From: RGIG8748 sp045606045
GTDB lineage: Bacteria > Bacillota > Clostridia > UMGS1810
Direction of reading: 5' to 3'
Length of the DNA: 64,000 nucleotides
Assembly: GCA_045606045.1 (NCBI GenBank)
Contig: JAZURE010000024.1
Span: 1-64,000, forward strand
Shown: positions 6,775 through 15,882 of the stretch, piece by piece
How the letters are laid out: the number at the start of each line of letters is the position of its first letter
How positions within the stretch are numbered: position 1 is the stretch's first letter
The notes under the pieces: generated by a model
Seen by the model: the letters and a program-made list of their open reading frames with translations, nothing else
Databases searched by the model: none
What the model was told of the DNA's origin: nothing
Made by a program: the position numbers and the translations under genes

Positions 6775-7718
6775 ATTTTCCTCCTTTCAACAACATACTG
6801 AAAGCATGCTTCTGCTACCTCTTGCGCCGAAGAAAATTCATCCAGATTGAGCCATATGGCATCGGCATCGCGCTTAAACCATGTGAGCTGTCTTTTGGCA
6901 TACTGTCTGCTCCCTCTTTTTATAAGCTCTATGGCTTCATCAAGCGATATTTCGCCCCGAATGTAAAGAAGCATCTCCTTGTATCCCAATGCCTGCATTG
7001 CGGTAGAGCTATCGGACGGACAGATTTGAGCTATGCGTCTTACCTCATCTTCGAGACCCATTTCTATCATGAGGTCCACTCTCTTGTCTATTCGCTCATA
7101 GAGGCTCTCTCTCGGGCGTGTAAAATATATTTTGTCTGTATCGTAGGGCGGCTCAATATCCTGAGTGCGCCTGTTGTAATCGGATATCCTCTCACCTGTG
7201 GCGTGGTGGTATTCCAAAGCGCGTATAACCCTCTTTACATTGTTGGGATGTATAGCCTTTGCACTCTCCTCGTCTGCCCTGCAAAGAAGAGAATGGAGAT
7301 ACTCCCTGCCTTTTTCCTCGCAGACACGCATCATTTCCTGTCTGAAAGCTTCATCGGCAGGCGCCTTGGACTCGAATGTGATGCCCTTTAAAAGAGAATC
7401 TGCATAAAGTCCCGTTCCGCCCACTACAAGAGCACTCTTGCCTTCTTGGTGCAGGCTCTCTATTACAGATGATGCCCTCTTAACATAGTCGGACACGCTG
7501 AATGTCTCGCACGGTTCGACCGCATCTATAAGATGATGCACCACACCCTGCGCCTCTTCTCCCGTAACCTTGGCGGTGCCTATGTCCATGCCCCTGTATA
7601 TCTGCATGGAATCGCAGGATATGATATCTGTATCAAGCTTTTTGGCAAGGTGTACGGATGCGGCGGTTTTGCCCACCCCCGTAGGACCTGCTATTAAAAC
7701 AACATGGGGTTTTTTCAT
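6771..7718 (-). CDS. miaA: tRNA dimethylallyltransferase
   Basis: MiaA transfers the dimethylallyl group from DMAPP to A37 of tRNAs that read UNN codons. The 315-aa protein has the P-loop AGPTGVGKT (residues 10-18), the SCDSMQIYRGMDIGTAK segment that holds the catalytic Asp, and HLIDAVEP. Length is normal for the family. The gene follows mutL by 2 bases and overlaps the next gene by 4 bases. The same operon carries miaB, which adds the methylthio group to the MiaA product. Confidence 0.97.
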   Translation of the reverse strand: MKKPHVVLIAGPTGVGKTAASVHLAKKLDTDIISCDSMQIYRGMDIGTAKVTGEEAQGVVHHLIDAVEPCETFSVSDYVKRASSVIESLHQEGKSALVVGGTGLYADSLLKGITFESKAPADEAFRQEMMRVCEEKGREYLHSLLCRADEESAKAIHPNNVKRVIRALEYHHATGERISDYNRRTQDIEPPYDTDKIYFTRPRESLYERIDKRVDLMIEMGLEDEVRRIAQICPSDSSTAMQALGYKEMLLYIRGEISLDEAIELIKRGSRQYAKRQLTWFKRDADAIWLNLDEFSSAQEVAEACFQYVVERRKI

Positions 7719-7720
7719 AT

Positions 7721-9595
7721 CTATTCTCTCTTGAACTGTTTTTCCAGACTGTATCTTGTCATTTTTACGGTTATAGGTCTTCCGTGAGGACAGGTGTTTA
7801 TGCCGTCTCCCAGGGAAAGCACCTTGGAAGCGAGTGCCTTAAGATGCGTATCCGAAAGCATTGTGTTGCCCTTTAATGCCTTTTTGCACGCTATCATGTG
7901 AAGAGCTTCCTCGTACACACCTCTTACCATATTGTGTCTGTTTGCGCCCACAAGACTTATTATATCCGATACCGTATCCTTTATTTCATGCTCCTCCATG
8001 GTGCCCGGGGTAGCACGCACTATTACAGAATTCTTGCCGAATATTTCTATCTCAAAGCCTATCTGCAAAAAGAAATCTGCATTTTCCTCGATAAGTGTCA
8101 TTTCCGCACCTGTTAAGGTGAGTGTCACGGGCAGAAGCATCATCTGCGACTGCACCTCGTTACTGTAAAACTCCTCTAAAAGCTCCTCGAAGCATATCCT
8201 CTCATGCGCAGCATGCTGGTCTATTATATACATTTCGTTATCTTTTTGGATTATAAAATATGTGCCGAAAACCTGACCCACATACTTAAAGTCCACATCC
8301 GCCTCGGGCATGGGGAGCTTAAACGCACTCGGTCTGTCGGGACTGTCGGGTACGGTGTAGGATATGTTTTCAAACCTCTGAGGCTCCTTTAGTCTTACCT
8401 CATTTGCCACCTGTTTTGGTATATGCGAAAATCTTTCTGTGTTTTCTTCGTTGTCCGAAATAACCGTGGGTTTTTGTATACTTATCTTGGGTGCGGACTC
8501 CACATAGGATTCCTTTAAAAGGTTAATCTGCTCCGCTTTTTCATAGACGGGGGCATTTTTCACATTGTTATCAAAGCTTTGTGCCTTAAACTCCACCTCG
8601 GGTACATATTTCTCGGCGGAAAGAGAGTTCTTAACTGCCCAGTAAATGCTCGAATATACCTTTTTTTCGTCCGAAAAACGCACCTCGATTTTGGCAGGGT
8701 GTACATTTACATCCACATTCTTAGGATCGGTGTCCGCCTTTAATACACATACGGGGTAGTGTCCTGTCATTACGCTTGTCTTAAATGCTTCGCTTACCGC
8801 TGAGGACATAATTTTGGACATGATGTTTCTGCTGTTTACAAAGAAAAACTGATGTCTTCTGTCCTTGCGTGCGATAGCGCCCGTACCCACATAGCCATGC
8901 ACCGAAAAGCCCTCATCGGAGTAGCTTACCTCGGTCATGTTGCTTGTGTATTCCTTACCAAACACGCTGTATATTGCATTTAAGAGACTGCCGTCTCCTG
9001 TGGAAGAAAGTACGGTTTTTCCGCCGTTTATATACTGAAAGGCTATCTCGGGATGGCTTAGGGCAAGCTTATTTATAACATCTGTTACATAGCTTGTCTC
9101 TGCCGAATCGCTTTTTAAAAACTTCATTCTCGCAGGAGTATTGAAAAAGAGGTTTCGCACAATCATGGTAGTGCCGTCGGGACAGCCTGCCTCGTCGGAG
9201 TGGGTAACCTCTCCTGCCTCCACGGTAACGCATCTTCCCAAGGGTGCCTCTGCGGTCTTGGAAAAAATCTCCACCTTGGAAACTGCGGCGATACTTGCAA
9301 GAGCCTCGCCCCTGAAGCCTAAAGTGCCTATGGCATCAAGGTCTAAGGCAGTTTTAACCTTGCTTGTAGCATGGCGCTTAAAGGCGGTCTCTATCTCGTC
9401 AGCATCTATGCCGCAGCCGTTGTCGGTAACGCGCATGTACTGAATTCCGCCCTTTTTTATCTCCACCGTTACAGAGGTGGCGCCTGCATCTATGGAATTT
9501 TCGACAAGCTCCTTTATGACCGAGGCAGGCCTTTCCACGACCTCGCCTGCGGCTATCATATTGGATATCTCTGTAGAAAGTACATTAATCTTCAC
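7721..9595 (-). CDS. mutL: DNA mismatch repair protein MutL (endonuclease type)
   Basis: The 624-aa protein has the GHKL ATPase motifs at its N-terminus: VVERPASVIKELVENSIDAG, DNGCGI and TLGFRGEALASI. Its C-terminal domain has the endonuclease signature DQHAAHERICFEE together with ACKKALKG and CPHGRP. It is therefore the nicking type of MutL found in bacteria without MutH. The variable linker spans about residues 340-430. It overlaps the end of mutS by 11 bases, so the two are translationally coupled and act together in mismatch repair. Confidence 0.97.
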   Translation of the reverse strand: MKINVLSTEISNMIAAGEVVERPASVIKELVENSIDAGATSVTVEIKKGGIQYMRVTDNGCGIDADEIETAFKRHATSKVKTALDLDAIGTLGFRGEALASIAAVSKVEIFSKTAEAPLGRCVTVEAGEVTHSDEAGCPDGTTMIVRNLFFNTPARMKFLKSDSAETSYVTDVINKLALSHPEIAFQYINGGKTVLSSTGDGSLLNAIYSVFGKEYTSNMTEVSYSDEGFSVHGYVGTGAIARKDRRHQFFFVNSRNIMSKIMSSAVSEAFKTSVMTGHYPVCVLKADTDPKNVDVNVHPAKIEVRFSDEKKVYSSIYWAVKNSLSAEKYVPEVEFKAQSFDNNVKNAPVYEKAEQINLLKESYVESAPKISIQKPTVISDNEENTERFSHIPKQVANEVRLKEPQRFENISYTVPDSPDRPSAFKLPMPEADVDFKYVGQVFGTYFIIQKDNEMYIIDQHAAHERICFEELLEEFYSNEVQSQMMLLPVTLTLTGAEMTLIEENADFFLQIGFEIEIFGKNSVIVRATPGTMEEHEIKDTVSDIISLVGANRHNMVRGVYEEALHMIACKKALKGNTMLSDTHLKALASKVLSLGDGINTCPHGRPITVKMTRYSLEKQFKRE

Positions 9596-12185
9596 TTAAT
9601 TCTCCTACCTTTTTCTGAAGCATAAACAGCTCATTCATAGCTTCAAGAGGTGTGAGGGTGGATATATCCACGCTCATTATAGCATCCTTTAATTCGTTTG
9701 CTTTTATCTTCTTTTCCCGGGCGGCGCTTATCTTCTGCGCAGTTGAGGTTTCTCTGCGCTTTTCGCCGCTTTCCACAGCCTCGAGGACTTGCTTTGCCCT
9801 CTTAATTACCGCATCGGGTACGCCTGCAAGCTTGGCAACCTCTATACCGAAGCTGTCGTCGGTGCCGCCTCTTACAATTTTTCTTAAAAATGTAATATCG
9901 TCACCGCGCCTTTTTACCGCTACGGAATAGTTCTTAACCCCGTCTATTGTGCCCTCAAGCTCTGTAAGCTCGTGATAATGGGTGGCAAAAAGCGTCTTGG
10001 CGCCAATGCTCCCGCATATGTACTCCGTAACCGCCCACGCAATAGACAGACCGTCATAGGTGCTTGTGCCTCTGCCTATTTCGTCGAGTATTACAAGGCT
10101 TTTCTTTGTAGCATTTTTAAGTATGTTTGCAACCTCGTTCATCTCCACCATAAAGGTACTCTGCCCGCCTGCAAGGTCATCTGATGCTCCTATTCTTGTA
10201 AAGATGCGGTCAACTATTCCTATGGTTGCATTCTTTGCAGGTACAAACGAGCCGAGCTGTGCCATAAGAGTGATGATGGCGCTCTGGCGCATATATGTGG
10301 ACTTACCTGCCATGTTGGGTCCCGTGATTACGGAAAAACGGCTGTCCGAGGTGTTTAAATATGTATCGTTTGGCACAAAGAGAGTTTCTCTGCGCGAATT
10401 TTCCACTATGGGATGGCGTCCCTCGGATATTATGATTTCGTCGCCGTCATTTACAAGAGGGCGCACATATCCGTTTAAAGATGCCGCCTTTGCCAGAGAG
10501 CAAAGCACGTCCACAGTGCTTATAACCTCTGCCATTTTTTTAAGGCGCTCGATGTTCTTTGTGATGGTGCTTCGGACATACATAAAGTCCTCATACTCCA
10601 AATCATTTACTCTTTCTCTTGCGCCGAGGATTGTATTTTCCGCTTCCTTTAAATCCTGTGTGATAAATCTTTCACAGCCGGTGAGCGTCTGCTTTCTTAT
10701 ATAATCATCGGGCACCATGGACAGAAATGACCTTGTTACCTCTATGTAGTAGCCGTAAACCTTGTTGTAGCTTATCTTAAGGTTTTTTATGCCTGTTCTT
10801 TCTTTTTCCCTGGCTTCCAGCTCTGCAAGAAGGCTTGTACCGCCCTTCATAATCTTGCGAAGTCTGTCAAGCTCTGTGTCAAAACCCTCTTTTATGATAC
10901 CGCCCTCTCTTATGGTAAGGGGTGTTTCCTCCTCTTCTATAGCCGAGTCGAGCAGGGTATAGATATCGGAAAGGTTGTCAAAATTCATAGAGGCTTCCGA
11001 CATGATGGGACTTGCAAGCTGCGATATGAGAGACTGTATTTGGGGAAGATTTTCTATACTCTGCTTAAGTGAGAGAAAATCTCTTGCATTGCATGAGCCG
11101 TACACGGTCTTGCCTATAAGTCTTTCTATATCATTTATCTTTTTGAATGAATCTCTTAAGCTGTCCGAAATTTCGGGGTTTTGTATAAGCTCCTCCACCG
11201 CATCTAATCTTTTTTCTATAAGATTTACGGTTATAAGGGGTCTGTCTATCCATGACTTAAGCTTTCTTGCGCCCATGCCCGTACCCGTGTAATCGAGTAT
11301 GCCGTAGAGCGAGCCTCGTTTGGATTTATCGCGCATGGTCTCGGTAAGCTCTAAGTTTCGTCTTGAGCTTAAATCTATCTCCATGTAATCACAGCTTTTA
11401 AAGTAGCTTAAGCTCTGTATGTGTGAAAGGTCTATCTTCTGCGTTTCCTTAAGGTACATAAAGAGTGCCCCGAGGGATTTAACGCATATTGGATTATCAT
11501 TTATAAGGGGGTTTTTGTCTATGTCGGGAAATCTCTCGCCAAGCACGCATTTTCCGTTGTCATAATCATAGTACTCCTCGGGAACATAGCTGTCGTAGAA
11601 ATCAAATCGGTTTTTAAGCTCCAACACGGCTTTTGACTGCTTAACCGCCCTGTCATTTATTATAATCTCGCTCGGCTTAAAGCACGCAAGGGTGTTTACA
11701 AGCTGATTTTCCGTAGCGGTGTTGTCTCCGTCTGTGGTGATAAGTTCGCCCGTGGTAACATCGCAAAATGACACCGAATATACATCTTTATCCACATACA
11801 CGCTTGCAAGAAAGTTGTTTTCGTCCGAGGATAGAACTGCATCCATGTTTGCAGTACCGGGTGTTACCACGCGGATTACATCTCTCTTTACTATACCCTT
11901 GGCTGCCTTGGGGTCCTCCACCTGCTCGCAGATGGCAACCTTTTTACCGTTTTTTATAAGCTTGGCGATGTAATTTTGCGCACTGTGATAAGGCACTCCG
12001 CACATGGGTGCCCTTTCATCCTGACCGCAATCCTTGCCCGTTAGGGTTATATCGAGAATCTGCGATGCAATAAGAGCATCATCATAAAACATCTCATAAA
12101 AGTCTCCCAGACGGAAGAACAGAATTGCATCCTCGTAGTCCTTTTTAATTTCAAAATACTGCTTCATCATTGGTGATACAGCCAT
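9585..12185 (-). CDS. mutS: DNA mismatch repair protein MutS
   Basis: The 866-aa protein recognises mispaired bases. The mismatch-contact Phe-x-Glu lies in FFRLGDFYEMFYDDA (about residues 23-37). The ATPase domain has Walker A ITGPNMAGKSTYMRQ and Walker B SLVILDEIGRGTSTYDG. The C-terminal helix-turn-helix dimerisation region is present. The length is normal for MutS1. It starts 2 bases after ylbF ends and overlaps mutL. Confidence 0.98.
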   Translation of the reverse strand: MAVSPMMKQYFEIKKDYEDAILFFRLGDFYEMFYDDALIASQILDITLTGKDCGQDERAPMCGVPYHSAQNYIAKLIKNGKKVAICEQVEDPKAAKGIVKRDVIRVVTPGTANMDAVLSSDENNFLASVYVDKDVYSVSFCDVTTGELITTDGDNTATENQLVNTLACFKPSEIIINDRAVKQSKAVLELKNRFDFYDSYVPEEYYDYDNGKCVLGERFPDIDKNPLINDNPICVKSLGALFMYLKETQKIDLSHIQSLSYFKSCDYMEIDLSSRRNLELTETMRDKSKRGSLYGILDYTGTGMGARKLKSWIDRPLITVNLIEKRLDAVEELIQNPEISDSLRDSFKKINDIERLIGKTVYGSCNARDFLSLKQSIENLPQIQSLISQLASPIMSEASMNFDNLSDIYTLLDSAIEEEETPLTIREGGIIKEGFDTELDRLRKIMKGGTSLLAELEAREKERTGIKNLKISYNKVYGYYIEVTRSFLSMVPDDYIRKQTLTGCERFITQDLKEAENTILGARERVNDLEYEDFMYVRSTITKNIERLKKMAEVISTVDVLCSLAKAASLNGYVRPLVNDGDEIIISEGRHPIVENSRRETLFVPNDTYLNTSDSRFSVITGPNMAGKSTYMRQSAIITLMAQLGSFVPAKNATIGIVDRIFTRIGASDDLAGGQSTFMVEMNEVANILKNATKKSLVILDEIGRGTSTYDGLSIAWAVTEYICGSIGAKTLFATHYHELTELEGTIDGVKNYSVAVKRRGDDITFLRKIVRGGTDDSFGIEVAKLAGVPDAVIKRAKQVLEAVESGEKRRETSTAQKISAAREKKIKANELKDAIMSVDISTLTPLEAMNELFMLQKKVGELSED

Positions 12186-12186
12186 T

Positions 12187-12579
12187 TTAGTGACATCCTC
12201 CGCAGGACGAGCAGTTGCCCGAGCATGAGCCTTGCTGCTCCTCGCCCTTTACAAAATATGCAATTATGGAATTTACCTGGTCTATAAGGGTTTTAAATGC
12301 CTTATTTGCCTCTATATAGCGCTTTATGTTTTCGTTTGTCATGAGCTTTTGGAACGCCTGTTCCATTTCGGTCTGAATTTTTTCAAATTCTTCTTTTGTT
12401 ACATCGGCGCTTGCGGCTCTCTGAGAAAGTCTTTCACGGGTAGACGCATACTCCATCATAAGCACCTGTGCATCCTTGTCTGCAAGCTGCATTTCCTCAG
12501 CACCTTTTAATGCTTTCATTTCGTCACTTTCGGCAAGCATCATACCAAGCTCTCTTGCCTTTTCTATAATATCATTCAT
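12187..12579 (-). CDS. YlbF/YmcA-family protein with cysteine-rich tail
   Basis: This 130-aa, mainly helical protein matches the YlbF/YmcA (Com_YlbF) family. In Bacillus these form the Y-complex with YaaT, which affects RNA processing and Spo0A activation. The tail GSCSGNCSSCGGCH has five cysteines and a terminal histidine, which suggests metal or Fe-S binding. The ATG at 12579 is chosen because it has AGGAAGG upstream. An earlier in-frame ATG would lie inside miaB and has no site. It follows miaB by 1 base and precedes mutS by 1 base. No YaaT homologue is in the window. Confidence 0.8.
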   Translation of the reverse strand: MNDIIEKARELGMMLAESDEMKALKGAEEMQLADKDAQVLMMEYASTRERLSQRAASADVTKEEFEKIQTEMEQAFQKLMTNENIKRYIEANKAFKTLIDQVNSIIAYFVKGEEQQGSCSGNCSSCGGCH

Positions 12580-12580
12580 T

Positions 12581-13978
12581 TTAGCATATCCTTCCTGTAA
12601 GCGACCATGTTTTTGCATCTGTAATCTCAACATCTGCAAAAGTGCCTATAAGGCTTCGGTCACCCTCAAAATTAACTGTTTTTCCGCCCTCTGTTCTGCC
12701 CATGAGCGCATTGGGGTTGTTCTTGCTCACGCCCTCCACAAGCACCCTTACGGTTTTGCCCAGAAATTCAAGGTTTTTCTTCTTGCTTATGGCGTCCTGC
12801 ACCTCCAATAGCCTGTCAAAATTGCGCTTTTTGTCCTCGGCGCTTATTACATCGTCCATTTTGGCGGCAGGTGTACCGGGGCGCTTAGAGTATATAAATG
12901 AAAATATGGTATCATACTCCACCTCACGAAGAACTCTTAAGGTGTCTTCAAATTCCTCATTAGTTTCCCCGGGAAAGCCCACGATTATGTCCGTTGTAAG
13001 GGCGATATTTGGCATCTTTTCTTTTATTTTCGCCATCTTCTCCATGTAGGATTCTCTGGTATATCTTCTGTTCATGGCATAGAGCACCCTGTTATTTCCT
13101 GCCTGTATGGGCAGGTGAAGCTGTTTGCAGATTTTGTCCTCGGAGGCCATTGTGTCTATAAGCTTGTCGGATATATCCTTGGGGTGGCTTGTCATAAAAC
13201 GCACCCTCTCTATGCCGTCCACCTGGCATACCATGGTAAGTAAATCTGCAAAATCTATATCTTCCGAAAGGTCATTTCCGTATGAGTTTACATTCTGTCC
13301 TAAAAGCGTTACCTCTTTTGCACCGTTTTCTGCGCAGCGCTTTACCTCGGCTATGATATCCGCTTTGTCACGGCTTCGCTCTCTTCCGCGCACATAGGGA
13401 ACTATGCAGTACGAGCAGAAATTATTGCACCCGTACATGACCGAAACCCATGCGCAGGGCGATTTTGCCTTTTGGCTCGGAAGACCCTCTGCTATAAAGC
13501 CGTCGGAATCTGCCACATCGAAAACCCTTTTGGAATTTACAATTACATCGCAGAGTATCTGCGGAAATCTGTACAGGGAATGTGTACCGAATACTATGTC
13601 TATATGCTTGTACTTTTTGCGGATTTCTTCCTTTACACTCTCCTGTTGCATCATACATCCGCAGACCGCAAGGATTATATGCGGTTTTCTTGCCTTAAGA
13701 TGCTTTAATGCACCAAGGTTTCCGTACACCTTAAGCTCGGCATTCTCCCTTACTGCGCAGGTGTTGTATATTATAAAGTCCGCCTCTTCCTTATCATTTG
13801 CAGGTGTATAACCCATTTTACAGAGCATACCCATTATGGTCTCGGAATCGCTCACATTCTGCTGACAGCCGTATGTCTCCACATAAGCTTTTAGGTTTTT
13901 TCCCTCGTTTATGCTTCTTACAGAGGCCATTATTTGATTTTGTCTTTCTATTTCCTCGGGAGAAATGGTTTTTTTCAT
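12581..13978 (-). CDS. miaB: tRNA-2-methylthio-N6-dimethylallyladenosine synthase
   Basis: MiaB is a radical-SAM methylthiotransferase that converts i6A37 of tRNA to ms2i6A37. The 465-aa protein has the three N-terminal Fe-S cysteines (YGCQQNVSDSE, YNTCAVREN, CGCMMQQ). The radical-SAM CxxxCxxC motif is CNNFCSYC. A C-terminal TRAM domain covers about residues 400-465. It acts on the product of MiaA, encoded farther down the same run of genes. It starts a few bases after serS ends. Confidence 0.97.
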   Translation of the reverse strand: MKKTISPEEIERQNQIMASVRSINEGKNLKAYVETYGCQQNVSDSETIMGMLCKMGYTPANDKEEADFIIYNTCAVRENAELKVYGNLGALKHLKARKPHIILAVCGCMMQQESVKEEIRKKYKHIDIVFGTHSLYRFPQILCDVIVNSKRVFDVADSDGFIAEGLPSQKAKSPCAWVSVMYGCNNFCSYCIVPYVRGRERSRDKADIIAEVKRCAENGAKEVTLLGQNVNSYGNDLSEDIDFADLLTMVCQVDGIERVRFMTSHPKDISDKLIDTMASEDKICKQLHLPIQAGNNRVLYAMNRRYTRESYMEKMAKIKEKMPNIALTTDIIVGFPGETNEEFEDTLRVLREVEYDTIFSFIYSKRPGTPAAKMDDVISAEDKKRNFDRLLEVQDAISKKKNLEFLGKTVRVLVEGVSKNNPNALMGRTEGGKTVNFEGDRSLIGTFADVEITDAKTWSLTGRIC

Positions 13979-13984
13979 CTTGAA

Positions 13985-15262
13985 TTAATCCTTTGTAATT
14001 TCTTTTCTTCCGCCCATGTAGGGTACAAGTACATCGGGTATTGTTACAGAGCCGTCTTCGTTCTGGAAGTTTTCAAGTATAGCGGCAACAGTTCTGCCTA
14101 TTGCAACACCGCTTCCGTTTAAGGTATGAACGAACTGTGCCTTGTCCTTGGGGGAATTTTTATACTTAATGTTTGCTCTCCTTGCCTGGAAATCCTCAAA
14201 GTTGGAGCAGGAGGAGATTTCTACATATCTGTTGTAGCTTGGCATCCAAACCTCTATATCGTACTTCTTTGCGGCGGTAAAGCCAAGGTCGCCTACACAG
14301 ATAGCCACTACTCTGTAGGGTATCTTAAGAAGCTGAAGTACCTTTTCTGCATCTCTTGTAAGCTTTTCGAGTTCTTCGTAGGAATCTTCGGGCTTGGTGA
14401 ATTTAACAAGCTCTACCTTGTTGAACTGATGCTGTCTTATAAGACCTCTTGTGTCCTTGCCTGCGCTTCCTGCCTCTGCTCTGAAGCATGCAGAATATGC
14501 CACATGCTTTATCGGGAGCTGGTCGCCGTCTAAGATATCATCTCTGTACATGTTGGTAACGGGCACCTCTGCAGTAGGAATAAGGAAATAGTCTGTACCT
14601 GCCACCTTAAATGCATCTTCCTCAAATTTGGGGAGCTGACCTGTTCCCACCATGCTTCTTCTGTGTACCATATAGGGCGGGAAGATTTCCTTATAACCGC
14701 TTTCCTCGGTGTGAGTATCTAAGTAGAAATTAATTACTGCTCTCTCAAGTCTTGCGCCAAGACCCTTATAGAATGTAAATCTTGTGCCTGTAACCTTACC
14801 TGCGGTGGGAGCATCTATTATGTCGAGACCTGCGCCCACATCCCAGTGTGCCTTTGGCTCAAAGGAGAATTCGGTAGGCTCTAAGAACTTTCTTACCTCT
14901 ACATTGTCATCGTCGGTATCGCCGTCGGGAACTTCGGGATTGGGAAGATTGGGTACGGTGAGCATCTTTGCGTTTAACTCTTCGTCTATTTCTCTTACCT
15001 TTTCGTCCATTTCCTTGATTTTGTCGGAAAGCTCTTTCATCTGTGCAAATACGGGCGCTACATCCTCGCCCGCTTTCTTCATAGCGGGGATTTTCTTGCT
15101 CACCTCGTTCTGCTGACTCTTTAAGCCCTCCACTTCAAAAAGAAGCTCTCTCTTTTTGGCATCAAGCTCCAATATGCCGTCTATATCCACTACTTCTTTT
15201 CTTCTTGCAAGTGCGCTCTTTACTTTCTCGGTTTCTGTTCTTATAAGTCTAATGTCCAACAT
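13985..15262 (-). CDS. serS: Seryl-tRNA synthetase
   Basis: This 425-aa class II synthetase has the N-terminal antiparallel coiled-coil arm that grips the long variable arm of tRNA-Ser (about residues 30-105). Motif 2 is FRAEAGSAGKDTRGLIRQHQF and motif 3 is LNGSGVAIGRTVAAILEN. No T-box leader is visible upstream; the spacer to the previous gene is 6 bases, so it is transcribed with that gene. Confidence 0.97.
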   Translation of the reverse strand: MLDIRLIRTETEKVKSALARRKEVVDIDGILELDAKKRELLFEVEGLKSQQNEVSKKIPAMKKAGEDVAPVFAQMKELSDKIKEMDEKVREIDEELNAKMLTVPNLPNPEVPDGDTDDDNVEVRKFLEPTEFSFEPKAHWDVGAGLDIIDAPTAGKVTGTRFTFYKGLGARLERAVINFYLDTHTEESGYKEIFPPYMVHRRSMVGTGQLPKFEEDAFKVAGTDYFLIPTAEVPVTNMYRDDILDGDQLPIKHVAYSACFRAEAGSAGKDTRGLIRQHQFNKVELVKFTKPEDSYEELEKLTRDAEKVLQLLKIPYRVVAICVGDLGFTAAKKYDIEVWMPSYNRYVEISSCSNFEDFQARRANIKYKNSPKDKAQFVHTLNGSGVAIGRTVAAILENFQNEDGSVTIPDVLVPYMGGRKEITKD

Positions 15263-15268
15263 TTTCTG

Positions 15269-15703
15269 TCACTCTCCTATTATCGTATTGTATACATATT
15301 TTTGTGCCTGTGTCATAGCATACACATTAAGATTTCTTATGGTTTCTTTTGCTTTGTCCTTTTCGTCCGAGACAAGAAGCGTATATGCCTCTATAAGCGT
15401 GCGTGTTACCTCTTTGTCTCCGCCGTAGGCTGTAATCGCCATGTCGCTTTCCATGGTAAGCTGAGTTATTTCTTCCTTAAGTTTCTGGTTTTCTTTTTCC
15501 TTTTCAGACAGTGCGGTTTCTAATTTTTTGTTTTCCTTACTTAATGCCGACAGGCTCTGCTTTATACCTGCGGTTTCTTTTTGCTCTTTGTTTAACTCTT
15601 TTTGATAGTTATTTTGAGTAAGCCCTGCAAAAAGTATGAGTATAAGTGCAAAGGAGAACAAAATCGCTCCGTATATCCAGATAAATTTTGTGTTTTTCTT
15701 CAT
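15269..15703 (-). CDS. Membrane-anchored coiled-coil protein of unknown function
   Basis: The 144-aa protein has a basic N-terminus, one membrane helix (residues about 7-30, IWIYGAILFSFALILILFAG), and a strong coiled coil (about 33-85, rich in Glu, Lys and Leu). A small helical domain at the C-terminus contains YTLLVSDEKDKAKETI. The ATG at 15703 has AAGGAG at suitable spacing; the earlier in-frame ATG at 15736 does not. It is the first gene of the serS run. I do not recognise its family; similar one-helix coiled-coil proteins occur in cell-division and envelope settings. Confidence 0.6.
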   Translation of the reverse strand: MKKNTKFIWIYGAILFSFALILILFAGLTQNNYQKELNKEQKETAGIKQSLSALSKENKKLETALSEKEKENQKLKEEITQLTMESDMAITAYGGDKEVTRTLIEAYTLLVSDEKDKAKETIRNLNVYAMTQAQKYVYNTIIGE

Positions 15704-15774
15704 GAGTCTGCTCCTTCGTTCAATTTTTTTGAACATATCGTATAAGCTTTAAATTTGCGTTTTAAGCCGTTTTT

Positions 15775-15841
15775 GTGTCAAAAGGTGAAACTACCTTGAC
15801 CCCTTTACAAAAACCCATTACAAAGGACGGGTTTTTGACAC
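15775..15841. repeat. 67-bp palindrome with two internal hairpins
   Basis: Outer arms GTGTCAAAA and TTTTGACAC enclose a hairpin AAGGT/ACCTT and a second hairpin AAAAACCC/GGGTTTTT. It lies downstream of parB. The second hairpin followed by its own Ts could act as a weak terminator for parA-parB on the minus strand. The arrangement (outer stem, hairpin, gap, hairpin) is a small version of the larger palindromes in this window. Confidence 0.5.
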
Positions 15842-15882
15842 TTTATTTCGCAAAATTTTTGATTTTATTTCGCTTTTGGTTT

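Noticed and set aside
15262..15300. T-box leader ahead of serS
   Set aside because: The upstream gene ends 6 bases before serS, leaving no leader. The same holds for lysS, 14 bases after greA.
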